Source: Gammaproteobacteria bacterium (GTDB lineage Bacteria; Pseudomonadota; Gammaproteobacteria; Nevskiales; Nevskiaceae). From it: a stretch of DNA of 64,000 nt. Where the stretch lies: the NCBI GenBank assembly GCA_026398875.1, contig JAPLSB010000004.1, positions 1 through 64,000 of the forward strand, in the 5' to 3' direction. Positions 23,134 to 32,599 of the stretch are shown one piece after another. The notes below the pieces were generated by a model. The model ran no database searches. It was not told the DNA's origin and saw only the letters and a program-made list of their open reading frames with translations. The stretch's first letter is position 1; the number at the start of each line of letters is the position of its first letter. A program made the translations under genes and the position numbers.

Positions 23134-24843
23134 ATGCCGCTGCCGCCGCCCGCCGAACCCGCCGTGCCGCTGCGCTATCCGGATGTCGGCGACCTGCTGG
23201 CGCGCGTCCGTTTCCAGCCCGAGGAAGGCCGCATCTGGCTCGACGACCAGCGGATGCTGCTGATGCACAGCTCGGCATTCGGCGTGCTGCGCCGCGAGCT
23301 GATCGAAAGCCTCGGCACCGATCGCGCCCGCGGCCTGCTGACCCGAATCGGCTACAACTCCGGCTCTCACGATGCCGAGCTGTCGCGCAAGCTGCGCGAG
23401 ACCGGCGGTGCCGATGCCGCCGTGTTCGGCGGCCCGCAGCTGCACATGCTGGAAGGCACGGCGAAGGTCGAAGCGGTGCGGATGGAGATCGACGAGGAAA
23501 AGGGCCATTTCGACGGCGAGTTCATCTGGCACGGTTCGGCCGAGGCCGAGGAACACATCCGCCTGTACGGCATCGGCCGGGAACCGGCCTGCTGGCAGCA
23601 GATCGGCTACGCCGCCGGCTTCATCAGCCGCTTCATGGGCCGCCCGGTGCTGTTCCGCGAAGTGGAATGCCGAGCCCAGGGCGCGCCGCAGTGCCGGATC
23701 GTCGGCAAGCCGGTCGAAGCCTGGGGTGACGCCAGCGGCGACCTGGCGTTCCTGCGCGCCGACGCGCTGACGGCCGGTCTTGCCACTGCTGCCGCCACAC
23801 CGGTCGGCAGCGCTGCGCAGAACCTGCTGGGCGATGCCGACGTGGTCGGCGCCTCGGCCGGCTTCAATGCCGCCTGCCACATGGTGCGCCGGGTCGCCGA
23901 CACGCAGGCCACCGTGCTGTTTCTCGGCGAAAGCGGCGTCGGCAAGGAAGTGCTGGCGCGCAGCCTGCACCGGGTCAGCAAGCGCGCGTCCGGGCCGTTC
24001 GTGGCGATCAACTGCGCGGCGATCCCGGAGAACCTGATCGAATCGGAACTGTTCGGTGTCGAGCGTGGCGCGTTCACCGGCGCCAGCACCGCGCGCCCCG
24101 GTCGTTTCGAGCGCGCCCACGGCGGCACGCTGTTTCTCGACGAGATCGGCATCCTCAGCTGGACCGCGCAGGGCAAGCTGCTGCGTGCGCTGCAGGAGCG
24201 CGAGATCGAGCGGGTCGGCAGCACCCGCACGCACAAGGTCGACGTGCGGCTGGTCGCGGCGACCAATCTCGACTTGCGCGAGGAAGTTCGCGCCCGGCGC
24301 TTTCGCGAGGATCTGTTCTTCCGCCTGAACGTGTTTCCGATCACCGTGCCGCCGCTGCGCGAGCGGCGTGAAGATATTCCGATCTTCATGAATCACTTCC
24401 TGCGCAAGTTCAACCAGCGCAACGGCCGCAGCGCCACCGGCTTCACTGCGCAGGCGATCGACGCGATGCTCGGCTACGGCTGGCCCGGCAACATCCGCGA
24501 GCTGGAGAACATCGTCGAGCGCGGCATGATCCTGGCGCCCGAAGGCGGCGCGATCGATGTCGTCCACCTTTTTTCTGGCGGCGAGCAGCTCGGTAGCGGC
24601 GCGCTGACGCTGGATCGCGGCGGCAGCTTGCGCGCGCAGGGCAGCAGCGCCGCAGCGGCTGCGAGCGCTGCCGAACTGCCGGCGGCAGCCGCCAGCCTGT
24701 CGATCGGCGACGTGCAGGCGCTGATGATCGAGCGCGCCGTGGCGCAAAGCGGCGGCAACCTGTCGGCGGCCGCGCGCGCGCTGGGCATCACTCGCCCGCA
24801 GCTGGCCTATCGCCTGAAACAGCAGCGCCACCGCGACGGCTGA
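23134..24843 (+). CDS. dmpR: Sigma-54-dependent phenol sensor/activator (DmpR/XylR type)
   Basis: The 569-residue regulator has an N-terminal aromatic-sensing XylR_N plus V4R domain (about 15-205; zinc-type Cys in EPACW and [11 protein letters not shown]) and a linker. The AAA+ domain has Walker A GESGVGKE (265-272), the sigma-54-contacting GAFTGA loop (312-317) and Walker [11 protein letters not shown] (330-339). An Ala-rich linker and a Fis-type helix-turn-helix ([18 protein letters not shown]) close the protein. In the DmpR family, phenols relieve repression by the sensor domain and allow ATP-driven open-complex formation. It is divergent from dmpK, with matching binding sites between. Confidence 0.95.
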   Translation: MPLPPPAEPAVPLRYPDVGDLLARVRFQPEEGRIWLDDQRMLLMHSSAFGVLRRELIESLGTDRARGLLTRIGYNSGSHDAELSRKLRETGGADAAVFGGPQLHMLEGTAKVEAVRMEIDEEKGHFDGEFIWHGSAEAEEHIRLYGIGREPACWQQIGYAAGFISRFMGRPVLFREVECRAQGAPQCRIVGKPVEAWGDASGDLAFLRADALTAGLATAAATPVGSAAQNLLGDADVVGASAGFNAACHMVRRVADTQATVLFLGESGVGKEVLARSLHRVSKRASGPFVAINCAAIPENLIESELFGVERGAFTGASTARPGRFERAHGGTLFLDEIGILSWTAQGKLLRALQEREIERVGSTRTHKVDVRLVAATNLDLREEVRARRFREDLFFRLNVFPITVPPLRERREDIPIFMNHFLRKFNQRNGRSATGFTAQAIDAMLGYGWPGNIRELENIVERGMILAPEGGAIDVVHLFSGGEQLGSGALTLDRGGSLRAQGSSAAAAASAAELPAAAASLSIGDVQALMIERAVAQSGGNLSAAARALGITRPQLAYRLKQQRHRDG

Positions 24844-24903
24844 GCGCGCTGCCGCTAGGCTTGGCGTCCCCCGCTCGCTGAACCGAACCGCCACCGCCCG
24901 ACC

Positions 24904-26301
24904 ATGCTGACCTTGCCGCTGACTCGCGAGCTGGTGCTCGACCGCCCGGTCGCCGACTGCTTCCGCTATCTCGCCGATTTCTCGACCACCGAACAGTGGG
25001 ATCCCGGCGTCTTCGCGGCCGACAAGACCACGGCCGGCGCAGCGCAGGCCGGCAGCGCCTTTGCGTTGCGCCTCAACGTGCTCGGCCGCTCGGTACCGGC
25101 GGACTACCGGCTGACCGAACGCGACGAGAATCGGCGGCTGGTGCTGGAAGGCAGCGGCCCCGGCTTCACGGTGGTCGACACGATGGACTTCGAGGCCCTC
25201 GGCCCATTACAGACGCGGCTGCGCTATCAGGCGGTGATGACCTGGAATGCGGTGCCGGCGCGGATCGCACCGCTGCTGAAGCCCTGGGCCGAACGGCTCG
25301 GCGATCAGGCGATGACCGGCCTGACCCGAGCGCTGGTCGAGGACGGCCCGGAACGGCTGCAGGCGCGCGAGCGGCTGGCGCAGAAGCTGGTCGTGCCGGG
25401 CATGGTCGCGTTCACGCAGCGCGGCTGGCGTGCACAGCATTCGCGCGGCTTGAGCCGGCGCATGGACGGCCGCACCGTCGCGATCACCGGCGTCACGGCC
25501 GGGCTCGGGCTGGCGGCGGCCAAGGAGCTTGCGCGGCTCGGCGCGCGGCTGATCGTGATCGGCCGCGGCACTGACCGATTGAACGCCGCAATGCAGGCGA
25601 TCCGCGACTTCGCGGGTGACTGCGAACTGCTGCCGTACGAGGCAGAGCTGTCGTCGCTGGCTGACACCCGGAAGCTGGCCGAGCGGCTGCTGATCGAACA
25701 GCCGGTGATCGACGTGCTGATCAACAACGCCGGGGCCTTGTTCAACGAACGCGGCGACACCCCGGAAGGCCACGAGCGCACGCTGGCGATCAACCTGCTG
25801 AGTCCGGCGCTGCTGACCAAGCGGCTGGAACCCGTGCTTGCCGAGCGGCGCGGCCGCGTCATCAACGTGGTCTCCGGTGGCCTGTACCTGCAGGGGCTGG
25901 CGATCGACGATCTCGACTACCAGCGCGGCGAGTACGACGGCGCCAAGGCCTATGCGCGCGCCAAGCGCGGCCTGCTGGCGCTGACCCGTCTGTGGGCCGA
26001 CGAAGAAACGCGCATCGCCTGGCACGCGATGCATCCGGGCTGGGCGGCAACACCGGGCGTGGCGAAATCGCTGCCGGCCTTCGATCGCCGCATGCAGCCG
26101 TTCCTGCGCACGCCACGACAAGGCGCCGACACCATGGTCTGGCTGGCCAGCCATCCGGCGGTGGCTGCGCACGGCGACGATTCGAGCGGCTTCTGGTTCG
26201 ACCGCGCACAGCGGCCGGACGCGCTGCTGCCGGGCACGGCGGTCGATACCGCAATGGCGATGTCGCTGGAAGCCGAGGTCCGGCTGCGCGCCGGCTGGTA
26301 G
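24904..26301 (+). CDS. SRPBCC-domain/short-chain dehydrogenase fusion
   Basis: The 465-residue protein joins two folds. Residues 1 to about 150 form a START/SRPBCC-like polyketide-cyclase-type domain (RPVADCFRYLADFSTTEQWDPG). Residues from about 185 form an SDR with GVTAGLGLA at the cofactor site and NNAG, and an active-site region NVVSGGLYLQG followed by YDGAKAYARAKRG. That gives a Ser and a Y-x3-K-like pair (YARAK). The SDR half resembles retinol-dehydrogenase-like or lipid-modifying SDRs. A fusion with a hydrophobic-ligand cavity suggests a lipid or sterol-like substrate, which is inference. It follows dmpR by 60 bases. Confidence 0.82.
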   Translation: MLTLPLTRELVLDRPVADCFRYLADFSTTEQWDPGVFAADKTTAGAAQAGSAFALRLNVLGRSVPADYRLTERDENRRLVLEGSGPGFTVVDTMDFEALGPLQTRLRYQAVMTWNAVPARIAPLLKPWAERLGDQAMTGLTRALVEDGPERLQARERLAQKLVVPGMVAFTQRGWRAQHSRGLSRRMDGRTVAITGVTAGLGLAAAKELARLGARLIVIGRGTDRLNAAMQAIRDFAGDCELLPYEAELSSLADTRKLAERLLIEQPVIDVLINNAGALFNERGDTPEGHERTLAINLLSPALLTKRLEPVLAERRGRVINVVSGGLYLQGLAIDDLDYQRGEYDGAKAYARAKRGLLALTRLWADEETRIAWHAMHPGWAATPGVAKSLPAFDRRMQPFLRTPRQGADTMVWLASHPAVAAHGDDSSGFWFDRAQRPDALLPGTAVDTAMAMSLEAEVRLRAGW

Positions 26302-26314
26302 CGGCGTCGCGCGG

Positions 26315-27196
26315 TCAAGCCTTGGGCCGGACCCGCCGCATCAGCCCTTCCTGCGTGGTGCTGGCCAGCAGCAGACCGGCGCGGTCGTAGATCCGGCCGG
26401 TGATGAAGGCGCGTCCGGCAGCCGCGGTCGGCGCGTCGATGCAGTACAGCAGCCAGTCGTCGAACCTGGCGGCGCGGTGAAACCAGACCGCGTGATCGAG
26501 GCTGGCCATCATCATGTCCGGCTGGCCGTAGTAGCCGCCGTGCGGCAGCTTCGCGGTGCCGATCAGATCGAAGTCCGAGGCATACGCGAGCAGCACCGTG
26601 TGCCATTCCGGCGGCGGCGGCTGGTCGCCGGTGCAGCGCAGCCACAGCCGCTGGGTGCCGGGGGTCTCGCCCGGCTTCGACTGCAGATCCAGCGCCGGGC
26701 GGATCTCGATGCCGGCGCGCTCGGCGATCATCTTGATCCCCAGCAGCCCCGGCGATGCCTCGGGCGGCCCGGCCCGCCATTCGGCGTGAAGCTGCGTGCC
26801 GGACTTCAGCGTTTCCGGCGGCGGCACGGCAGGCATCGCCACCTGGTGATCCCAGCCTTCCTCCGGTGAGTGGAACGACACCATCATCGAAAAGATCGGC
26901 ACGCTGTTCTGGATCGCCTGCACGCGGCGCGTCGTGAAGCTGCCGCCGTCCCGAATCCGCTCGACCTCGTAGATGATCGGCAGGTGCAGATCGCCCGGCC
27001 GCAGGAAATACGCGTGCAGCGATTGCGCCAGCCGCCCGGCCGGCACCGTGCGCGTCGCCGCAACCAGCGCCTGCGCCACCACCTGGCCGCCGTAAAGCTG
27101 CTTGAAGCCATCGTCGCGCGACTGGCCGCGAAACAGGTCGGCGTCCAGTGTCTCGATATCCAGCAGCTTCAGCAGTTGATCCAGCCTGACCGACAT
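26315..27196 (-). CDS. tesB: Acyl-CoA thioesterase II
   Basis: The 293-residue protein is a double hot-dog thioesterase that hydrolyses medium- and long-chain acyl-CoAs. The N-terminal half has FRGQSRDDGFKQLYGGQVVA and LHAYFLRPGD. The C-terminal half has SLDHAVWFHRAARFDDWLLY with the active Asp and ends in the Gln-containing TTQEGLMRR. It converges on the SDR fusion gene with 13 bases between stops. Confidence 0.93.
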   Translation of the reverse strand: MSVRLDQLLKLLDIETLDADLFRGQSRDDGFKQLYGGQVVAQALVAATRTVPAGRLAQSLHAYFLRPGDLHLPIIYEVERIRDGGSFTTRRVQAIQNSVPIFSMMVSFHSPEEGWDHQVAMPAVPPPETLKSGTQLHAEWRAGPPEASPGLLGIKMIAERAGIEIRPALDLQSKPGETPGTQRLWLRCTGDQPPPPEWHTVLLAYASDFDLIGTAKLPHGGYYGQPDMMMASLDHAVWFHRAARFDDWLLYCIDAPTAAAGRAFITGRIYDRAGLLLASTTQEGLMRRVRPKA

Positions 27197-27249
27197 CCCG
27201 GTGTTCTCTCAGTAGCGTTCCGGCCGCCATTGTCCCGCAGGCGCAGCCG

Positions 27250-27855
27250 TCAGCTGGCAGCCGATTTCGAAACGGGTGCCGATGCCGATGGAACGGCGCG
27301 CCAGTTCGCATGCTGCTCCCAGTAGGCGACGCTGCGCTGGTAGGCCGCGCGATCGAGCGGCACGTCGGAACCGCCTTCGGCGACACCAAGCGCATTGCGC
27401 ATCATCGTGATCGGCGCCATCGGAATCTCGTCCGGCTCGGCCGTGGCCAGGCAGCCGACGATGCCCCAGTCCGCGTCGATCGACTCGCCTTCCTTCGCAA
27501 GCTGCGCGCGGCTGTACAGGATCACCACCAGATAGTCGGCGACCGGCGCGGTCAGGCCTTCGAACCAGCGCGTCAGCACCGGCAGTTCGTCCTTGTTGCG
27601 CGCCTCGTAGCCGGAGCGCAGCAGATGGCGGTTGTCGTCAGTGATCGCGATCGTCAGGCAGCGCGTCGACGTCCAGTTGCGGTGGACATGCAGCTTGCAG
27701 AACGGCGCGTAGCCGTCGATCACGCGCGCCGGCGCGTGTTCGTTCAGATGGGCGACGAACTCGGCTGGCGAGATGTCCTGAATGGTGTTCGGCCGCCGCT
27801 GCTTCGGGAACAGCCGGGCCTTGGCGAACGGCGTGAGGATGATGGATGTGGACAT
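27250..27855 (-). CDS. DUF3228-like protein
   Basis: The 201-residue soluble protein begins MSTSIILTPFAKARLFPKQR and contains the distinctive stretches GYAPFCKLHVHRNWTSTRC, EARNKDELPVLTRWFEGL and DADWGIVGCLATAEPDEIPM. These fit, from memory, the uncharacterised DUF3228 family (about 200 residues). It has no signal or membrane span. It follows the TetR gene on the same strand (38 bases), so the two may share a transcript. Confidence 0.65.
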   Translation of the reverse strand: MSTSIILTPFAKARLFPKQRRPNTIQDISPAEFVAHLNEHAPARVIDGYAPFCKLHVHRNWTSTRCLTIAITDDNRHLLRSGYEARNKDELPVLTRWFEGLTAPVADYLVVILYSRAQLAKEGESIDADWGIVGCLATAEPDEIPMAPITMMRNALGVAEGGSDVPLDRAAYQRSVAYWEQHANWRAVPSASAPVSKSAAS

Positions 27856-27893
27856 GGGCCAGGGTGATTTTCCGTAGCGCCGACGATGACTGT

Positions 27894-28436
27894 TTAGGCC
27901 CGCGCCCAGCGCGAAGCCAGTTGTTGGCAGGTCAGTCGAACGGCGTCGTCATCAAGGACATGCGTCACCAGGCCCTCGACGGTGAAGGCCGCGATCCTGA
28001 CTTCGGCCGCGATCGCTGCCTGGGTCATTTCTTGCGGCAGCTGCATCGCGAACAGCTGCTCGACGATGCTGTGGAACTGGCTGTGCCATTGGTCGACGGG
28101 CTTCGATTCGCGGACACGGGCATGAACGGTCGAGATCAGCCGACTGAACCCGCGCAGCGTCTGCACCAGCCACAGCAGCTGCTCGGCAAGCGGCTTTCGG
28201 GCCACGGTCAGGAACGTCGCCATGTTTTCCTGGAACAGCTCGTCGAGCACGGCCAGCAATAGCGCGTCCTTGTCCTCGAAATACCAGTAGATGGTGTTCG
28301 GCGTCACGCCAGCCGCCTTGGCGATGCGACCCATCGGCGTCGATTCGTAGCCGTCCTGCACGAACAGCTGACGCGCAGCGGCCATCAGCTGCGCTTTCTT
28401 TTCGGCCTCGGGTTCGGCTCGCTTGTTGACGGGCAT
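27894..28436 (-). CDS. TetR-family transcriptional regulator
   Basis: The 180-residue protein has an N-terminal TetR helix-turn-helix (LMAAARQLFVQDGYESTPMG, then IAKAAGVTPNTIYWYFEDKD) and a helical ligand domain. The ATG at 28434-28436 gives the standard N-terminus; upstream in-frame codons are not needed. It is divergent from an alpha/beta hydrolase gene with 71 bases between and probably represses it. Confidence 0.9.
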   Translation of the reverse strand: MPVNKRAEPEAEKKAQLMAAARQLFVQDGYESTPMGRIAKAAGVTPNTIYWYFEDKDALLLAVLDELFQENMATFLTVARKPLAEQLLWLVQTLRGFSRLISTVHARVRESKPVDQWHSQFHSIVEQLFAMQLPQEMTQAAIAAEVRIAAFTVEGLVTHVLDDDAVRLTCQQLASRWARA

Positions 28437-28507
28437 GGGTGATCTTGACTGGCATTTAAGAGGCGCGATAGCCTGCATTCCTGACGACAGCCCAGCGATT
28501 CTCACAA

Positions 28508-29461
28508 ATGCCCGCCTCGCCGACATCCAACGTGCAATCGCAAGCGCGCGAAACGCTGCTGTTTCCGTCCGGCAACGACCACTGCGAAGCCTGGCTTTAC
28601 CGGCCTGAAGGGCTGCGACCGGGACAGCGCGCGCCGATCGTCGTGATGGCCCATGGGCTGGGCGGCATCAAGCAGCTTCGTCTGGCGGCGTTCGCGGAGC
28701 GCTTCTGCGCAGCTGGCTATCTGTGCCTTGTCTTCGACTACCGCTATTTCGGCGGAAGCACCGGTACGCCTCGCGAACTGCTGGACATTCCCAGCCAGCT
28801 CGCAGACTGGCGTGCCGCCGTGGCACATGCCCGCTCGCTTCCGGAAGCGGATCCCGAGCGTGTCGTCGTCTGGGGCACTTCGTTCGGAGGCGGCCATTCG
28901 CTGGTCACGGCAGCCGATGACGCACGGATCGCCGCGGCGATCTCCCAGTGTCCGTTCACCGATGGCATTGCCTCGTCGCTGGCGATGTCACCGTTCACGA
29001 GTGCGAAGCTCGCCGTGCTGGCGGCGCGCGACCTGGTCGCGAAATGGCAGGGCGGCGGACCTGTCCGGGTCAAGGTGGCCGGCGAGACAACCGAAACCGC
29101 GCTGATGACGGCGCACGATGCGCTGCCGGGTTTCCACGCGCTGCTTGCAGCCTCGGGGCTGAGCGATGCCGATATCCGCGCTTACGAGCGGGTCCCGGCC
29201 CGCATCGCGCTGCAGATTCCGTGGCACCGCCCCGGCTTGCGCGCGAAGGACGTTGGCTGCCCGATCCTGTTCTGCGTTTGCGAGAACGACAGCGTCGCAC
29301 CCCCGAAGCCGACGCTGCGTCATGCCGCGGAGGCCCCGAAGGGCGAAATCAAGATCTATCCGGAAGGCCACTTCGAGATCTATCTCGGCGAACCATTCGA
29401 ACGCGTGATCGCCGATCAGATCGCCTTTCTGCAGCGGCATGTGCCGCCCGCGCTGGCCTGA
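28508..29461 (+). CDS. Alpha/beta hydrolase (dienelactone hydrolase-like)
   Basis: The 317-residue protein has the oxyanion HGLGGIKQ loop, an FDYRYFGGSTG segment, the nucleophile elbow VVWGTSFGGGHS (GxSxG with Ser near residue 124), an acid strand FCVCENDSVAPP and a catalytic His in YPEGHFEIY. It resembles the acetyl-xylan-esterase/dienelactone-hydrolase-like YitV or FrsA class. It is divergent from a TetR gene. The substrate is unknown. Confidence 0.85.
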   Translation: MPASPTSNVQSQARETLLFPSGNDHCEAWLYRPEGLRPGQRAPIVVMAHGLGGIKQLRLAAFAERFCAAGYLCLVFDYRYFGGSTGTPRELLDIPSQLADWRAAVAHARSLPEADPERVVVWGTSFGGGHSLVTAADDARIAAAISQCPFTDGIASSLAMSPFTSAKLAVLAARDLVAKWQGGGPVRVKVAGETTETALMTAHDALPGFHALLAASGLSDADIRAYERVPARIALQIPWHRPGLRAKDVGCPILFCVCENDSVAPPKPTLRHAAEAPKGEIKIYPEGHFEIYLGEPFERVIADQIAFLQRHVPPALA

Positions 29462-29489
29462 AACGCGCCTGAAACGCGCCTGAAACGCG
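29457..29489 (+). repeat. Three tandem copies of an 11-base unit
   Basis: CCTGAAACGCG is repeated three times without a break across the end of the hydrolase gene, and the first copy contains the TGA stop. Because each copy also contains TGA in varied frames, the repeat gives redundant stops. It probably arose by slippage. Confidence 0.85.
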
Positions 29490-29504
29490 ACTGGCGACGA
29501 GCGA

Positions 29505-30029
29505 TCAGCGAATGGTGATCGTCATTCGGGGCCGCCATACCGCAAGGACGACATTCGCGACGCAGATGCCGATCAGCACCAGTACGGTGTTGCGCTCGGC
29601 AATCAGCAGCTTTGCGACCAGCGCCGGGTCTGTCGCCGCAGCCAGCAACTCTTCTTTCCTGCGGCTGGCGCCGACGGTCATCAACGTGGCTTCGAAAAGC
29701 GACACCCCGAGCAGCGCCTTGACCCAGGCCCAGCCGGCATCGTGGAAGCCGCGCGTCGCCGCGATCGACAGCAGGCCGGAAAGCAGGATCGCCGCAAGCG
29801 ACGGAATCAGGATGTAGCGCGCGATCAGGTCGAAGACTTCGCGCGCCGCAACGAAGCTGTCGGCGGAGCTGCCCTGGAACGCCAGGTTGATGACCAGGCA
29901 CGCGGCCAGGCCGCCGCCCATGCCGAACGCCGCCACTTCGTGAACCGTCTTCAGGCTGCGCCGCCAAATCCGGACTGTATCCACCGTGCCTCCCGTGCCC
30001 CGTGATCTCGCAAGCGCCGCGCTCGACAT
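29505..30029 (-). CDS. Four-helix integral membrane protein, unknown function
   Basis: The 174-residue product has a short polar N-terminus and hydrophobic spans near residues 32-52, 65-90, 98-118 and 145-165, so four membrane helices are likely. The motif SLKTVHEVAAFGMGGGLAAC in the first helix, with a His, resembles uncharacterised DUF2269-like or cytochrome-b-type small membrane proteins. I cannot name the family with confidence. The start is uncertain: ATG 30027-30029 has a weak ribosome-binding site, and a GTG about 15 codons later is possible. Confidence 0.65.
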   Translation of the reverse strand: MSSAALARSRGTGGTVDTVRIWRRSLKTVHEVAAFGMGGGLAACLVINLAFQGSSADSFVAAREVFDLIARYILIPSLAAILLSGLLSIAATRGFHDAGWAWVKALLGVSLFEATLMTVGASRRKEELLAAATDPALVAKLLIAERNTVLVLIGICVANVVLAVWRPRMTITIR

Positions 30030-30111
30030 CCATCGTGCCTGAAGGAACCTGCTTCGCCGAGTACCCGCCGGCTTCCCGGACGGGCTGTCCGCGTCGGGCG
30101 TGAAGCCGCCC

Positions 30112-30456
30112 CTACAGCCCGCTCAGCGCCTCGCTTTCGAACGCCACGCCCGGCCATCCGCTGCGCATGAAGTTGCGGATGTTCTGGTGGTCGCTGGCGT
30201 CCGGGTGCGACAGCACGTCGTCCCGGTAGTAGCGGCCGAAGCAGGCCAGCGTCTCGGCTGCGTTCAGGCCGTGCAGCTTCGCGAACGCGAAGATCTTGCA
30301 GGAGCCGGCGTTCTGGCCGGCGGCATTGACGACGTCGCCATTTCGAAATGCGGCAGGCGTATAGCGGTAATGCGCGTCGATCACGCTGATCGTGTCGGCG
30401 AATTCGATCTGCTCGGGGTTGGCGCGCAGGCGTTGCAGGAAAGCCGTCAGTGTCAT
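30112..30456 (-). CDS. HopJ-type III effector family protein
   Basis: The 114-residue protein matches the small HopJ family: IEFADTISVIDAHYRYTPAAF, the AGSCKIFAFAKLHGL core and a GRYYRDDVL segment. Despite the name, most bacterial members are ordinary cytosolic proteins of unknown role, found in non-pathogens too. No type III secretion genes are nearby. The start is ATG at 30454-30456. Confidence 0.85.
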   Translation of the reverse strand: MTLTAFLQRLRANPEQIEFADTISVIDAHYRYTPAAFRNGDVVNAAGQNAGSCKIFAFAKLHGLNAAETLACFGRYYRDDVLSHPDASDHQNIRNFMRSGWPGVAFESEALSGL

Positions 30457-30865
30457 GGGGAAGGGTGGCTGGACGTGGAATATCGGCCGCTGCGGCAGGC
30501 CCCGATGGGCAGCCGGTGCAGGCTGCGGATTATCGCGGACGCCGGCATCACCGGGCATCACCACCGCAGCGCCCCATGGGTCACGGAGGGATACAGGTTC
30601 AGCGTGCATCGCTGCGCAGCTGGTGCCGGCCGCATCGAAGATGCCGTCGGCGGAGCCGGATCGGGGGTCGATCGCCGCCTGAAACGGCGCACGCCGGATG
30701 ACACGGGTTTGTCACAATTCGCCGGCTTTGTAACGTAAATGTCATTTAGCGCCCCTAAAGTCCCGCCCCGCAGCCACGAACAGCATCGGTCCATCTCTTT
30801 TGCGGTCGGCATTTGCTTCGTGCTTTCAATCACTTAAGCCGATTTTCGGCAGAGATGACACTCAG
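30457..30865. other. Intergenic stretch with porin promoter
   Basis: This 409-base gap separates the divergent HopJ and porin genes. The right half holds a Pho-box-like site and a -10 element described separately. I see nothing coding in the left half. Its frames are shadows without ribosome-binding sites. Confidence 0.6.
30728..30761 (+). promoter_or_regulatory. Pho-box-like site and -10 element of the porin gene
   Basis: TTGTAACGTAAATGTCAT at 30728-30745 agrees with the PhoB box CTGTCATAWAWCTGTCAY at 13 of 18 positions. Its two half-sites are spaced 11 bases apart. TAAAGT at 30756-30761, ten bases downstream, fits the -10 that follows a Pho box. An additional TTGTCAC lies at 30709-30715. 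The target, a phosphate-type porin gene, makes the match biologically sensible. Confidence 0.6.
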
Positions 30866-32263
30866 ATGAAGAAATCGTTGCTTGCGCTCGGCCTGTCGGT
30901 CGCGGCGGCTTTTCCTGCGGCAGAGGCGGCCACGCTCGACCTGTTCGTCGACAAGGCCAGCGGGCAGATCTATGCGGAGCCAGGTCCGGGCCGCACCAAG
31001 CTCGGCACGTTCCAGCAGGTCGAGGACGCAGCAGCGCCCGCCGCTGCACCGGTCGCGGCGCCGACCCCGGTCGCCAGCGCCCCGGCACCGGCCGCAGCCC
31101 CGGCCCCGGTATTGGCCGCCGCTTCAAGCAAGAAGTGGTACGACCGCCTGTCGCTGCGCGGCTATACCCAGCTGCGCTTCAACCAGGGCCTCGACAGCAC
31201 TGCGAAGGAACTGCGCGCGCCCGGCGATCGCTTCATCGGTGACAACCAGAGCCTCGGCATTCGCCGCGCCCGCGTGATCCTCAGCGGCGATGTCAGCGAG
31301 CATTTGTCGCTGTACCTGCAGCCGGACTTCGCCAGCACGCCGACCGGCTCCAGCACCGGCAACTTCGGCCAGCTGCGCGATCTGTACGCCGACATCTATT
31401 TCGACAAGCAGCGTGAGTTCCGCCTGCGCGCCGGCCAGTCGAAGATTCCGTACGGCTGGGAAAACCTGCAGTCCAGCCAGAACCGTCTGACGCCGGATCG
31501 TGCCGACGCACTGAATTCCGCCGTGCGCGACGAGCGCGATCTGGCACTGCTGTTCTACTACTCGCCGGTGGAGATCGCCGAGCGCTTCAAGATGCTGGTC
31601 AGCAGCGGCCTGAAGGGTTCGGGTGACTACGGCATCTTCGGCTTCGGCATCTACAACGGTCAGGGCGCCAATCGCCTCGAAGCGAACAACAGCCTGCACA
31701 CCGTCGTCCACGCCAGCTACCCGTTCAAGTTCGCATCGGGGCAGATCGTCGAATTCGGTGTCGATGCCTACCACGGCTACTTCCGTACCGGCACCGGCGC
31801 GATCAGCGTCGGCGGACAGAGCTTCACGCCGACGACCAACACCCGTCCGCGCGGCTTCAAGGATCAGCGCGTCGCCGCCCACTTCACGGTCTACCCGCAG
31901 CCGTTCGGCCTGCAGGGCGAATGGACGGTCGGCCAGGGTCCGGAACTGGATCTCGGCCAGCGCCGCATCGACGTGCAGTCGCTGAACGGCGGCTATCTGC
32001 AGGCGATGTACCGCACGGCCAGCCCGGTCGGCATGCTGACGCCGTACGTGAAGTACCAGAGCTATGAAGGCGGCGCGAAGTTCGACACCAATGCGCCGCG
32101 GCTCGATGTCGAGGAAGTCGAGGCCGGTCTGGAATGGCAGTTCCGCCCGGAGCTGGAACTGACGATGGCCTACTCGCACATGAACCGCACAAATGTGCAG
32201 ACGGCGCCGTACAACTCGGTCGATGGCGACCTGCTGCGCCTGCAGCTGCAGTTCAACTACTGA
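30866..32263 (+). CDS. OprO/OprP-type porin
   Basis: The 465-residue precursor has a Sec signal peptide (MKKSLLALGLSVAAAFPAAE), a short mature head and a Pro/Ala-rich linker (about residues 55-90). A 16-strand-type porin barrel follows, with alternating segments such as SLRGYTQLRFNQGL, FGQLRDLYADIYF and FRLRAGQSKIPYGWENLQS. It ends in an aromatic residue (QLQFNY) as required for BAM assembly. The KIPYGWENLQS motif is typical of phosphate- and pyrophosphate-selective porins. The promoter carries a Pho-box-like site. Confidence 0.85.
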   Translation: MKKSLLALGLSVAAAFPAAEAATLDLFVDKASGQIYAEPGPGRTKLGTFQQVEDAAAPAAAPVAAPTPVASAPAPAAAPAPVLAAASSKKWYDRLSLRGYTQLRFNQGLDSTAKELRAPGDRFIGDNQSLGIRRARVILSGDVSEHLSLYLQPDFASTPTGSSTGNFGQLRDLYADIYFDKQREFRLRAGQSKIPYGWENLQSSQNRLTPDRADALNSAVRDERDLALLFYYSPVEIAERFKMLVSSGLKGSGDYGIFGFGIYNGQGANRLEANNSLHTVVHASYPFKFASGQIVEFGVDAYHGYFRTGTGAISVGGQSFTPTTNTRPRGFKDQRVAAHFTVYPQPFGLQGEWTVGQGPELDLGQRRIDVQSLNGGYLQAMYRTASPVGMLTPYVKYQSYEGGAKFDTNAPRLDVEEVEAGLEWQFRPELELTMAYSHMNRTNVQTAPYNSVDGDLLRLQLQFNY

Positions 32264-32291
32264 GGCCTGCCGTCAGCGCCGTGTGGCGCAG

Positions 32292-32325
32292 GTGATGCGT
32301 GATGCGTGATGCGTGATGCGTGATG
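32292..32325. repeat. Heptamer tandem repeat
   Basis: GTGATGC is repeated almost five times head to tail between the porin and the toxin-antitoxin module. It lies 34 bases before the antitoxin start and might vary in copy number by slippage. No regulatory role is evident. Confidence 0.85.
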
Positions 32326-32358
32326 TACGCTAAGCGCATCCTGACTGCAGACCTTCCC

Positions 32359-32595
32359 ATGCGCACCACGCTCGCGATTGACGACGATGTCCTGTCTGCC
32401 GCTCGGCACCTCGCCGAGCGGCAGCAGCGCAGCCTGGGCGAAGTGATTTCCGCGCTGGCACGAGAAGCACTGGCACCGAAAGCCGGAGCGTCCGCAGCGC
32501 GCGAACGCAACGGCGTGCCCTTGCTCCCGACGCGGCGCGACGCCGCGCCGGTCACTCTGGAAATCGTCAACCAGTTGCGCGACGAGCAGACCTGA
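32359..32595 (+). CDS. vapB: VapB-type antitoxin
   Basis: The 78-residue protein starts MRTTLAIDDDVLSAARHLAE, the ribbon-helix-helix form used by VapB-like antitoxins. The C-terminus (RNGVPLLPTRRDAAPVTLEI) is the toxin-wrapping tail of this family. It binds its own promoter and neutralises the toxin encoded four bases downstream. A longer frame beginning at 32320 has no good start. Confidence 0.85.
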   Translation: MRTTLAIDDDVLSAARHLAERQQRSLGEVISALAREALAPKAGASAARERNGVPLLPTRRDAAPVTLEIVNQLRDEQT

Positions 32596-32599
32596 GCCG

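Noticed and set aside
32292..32325. CRISPR-like array
   Set aside because: The heptamer copies are contiguous with no spacers and no cas genes are nearby.
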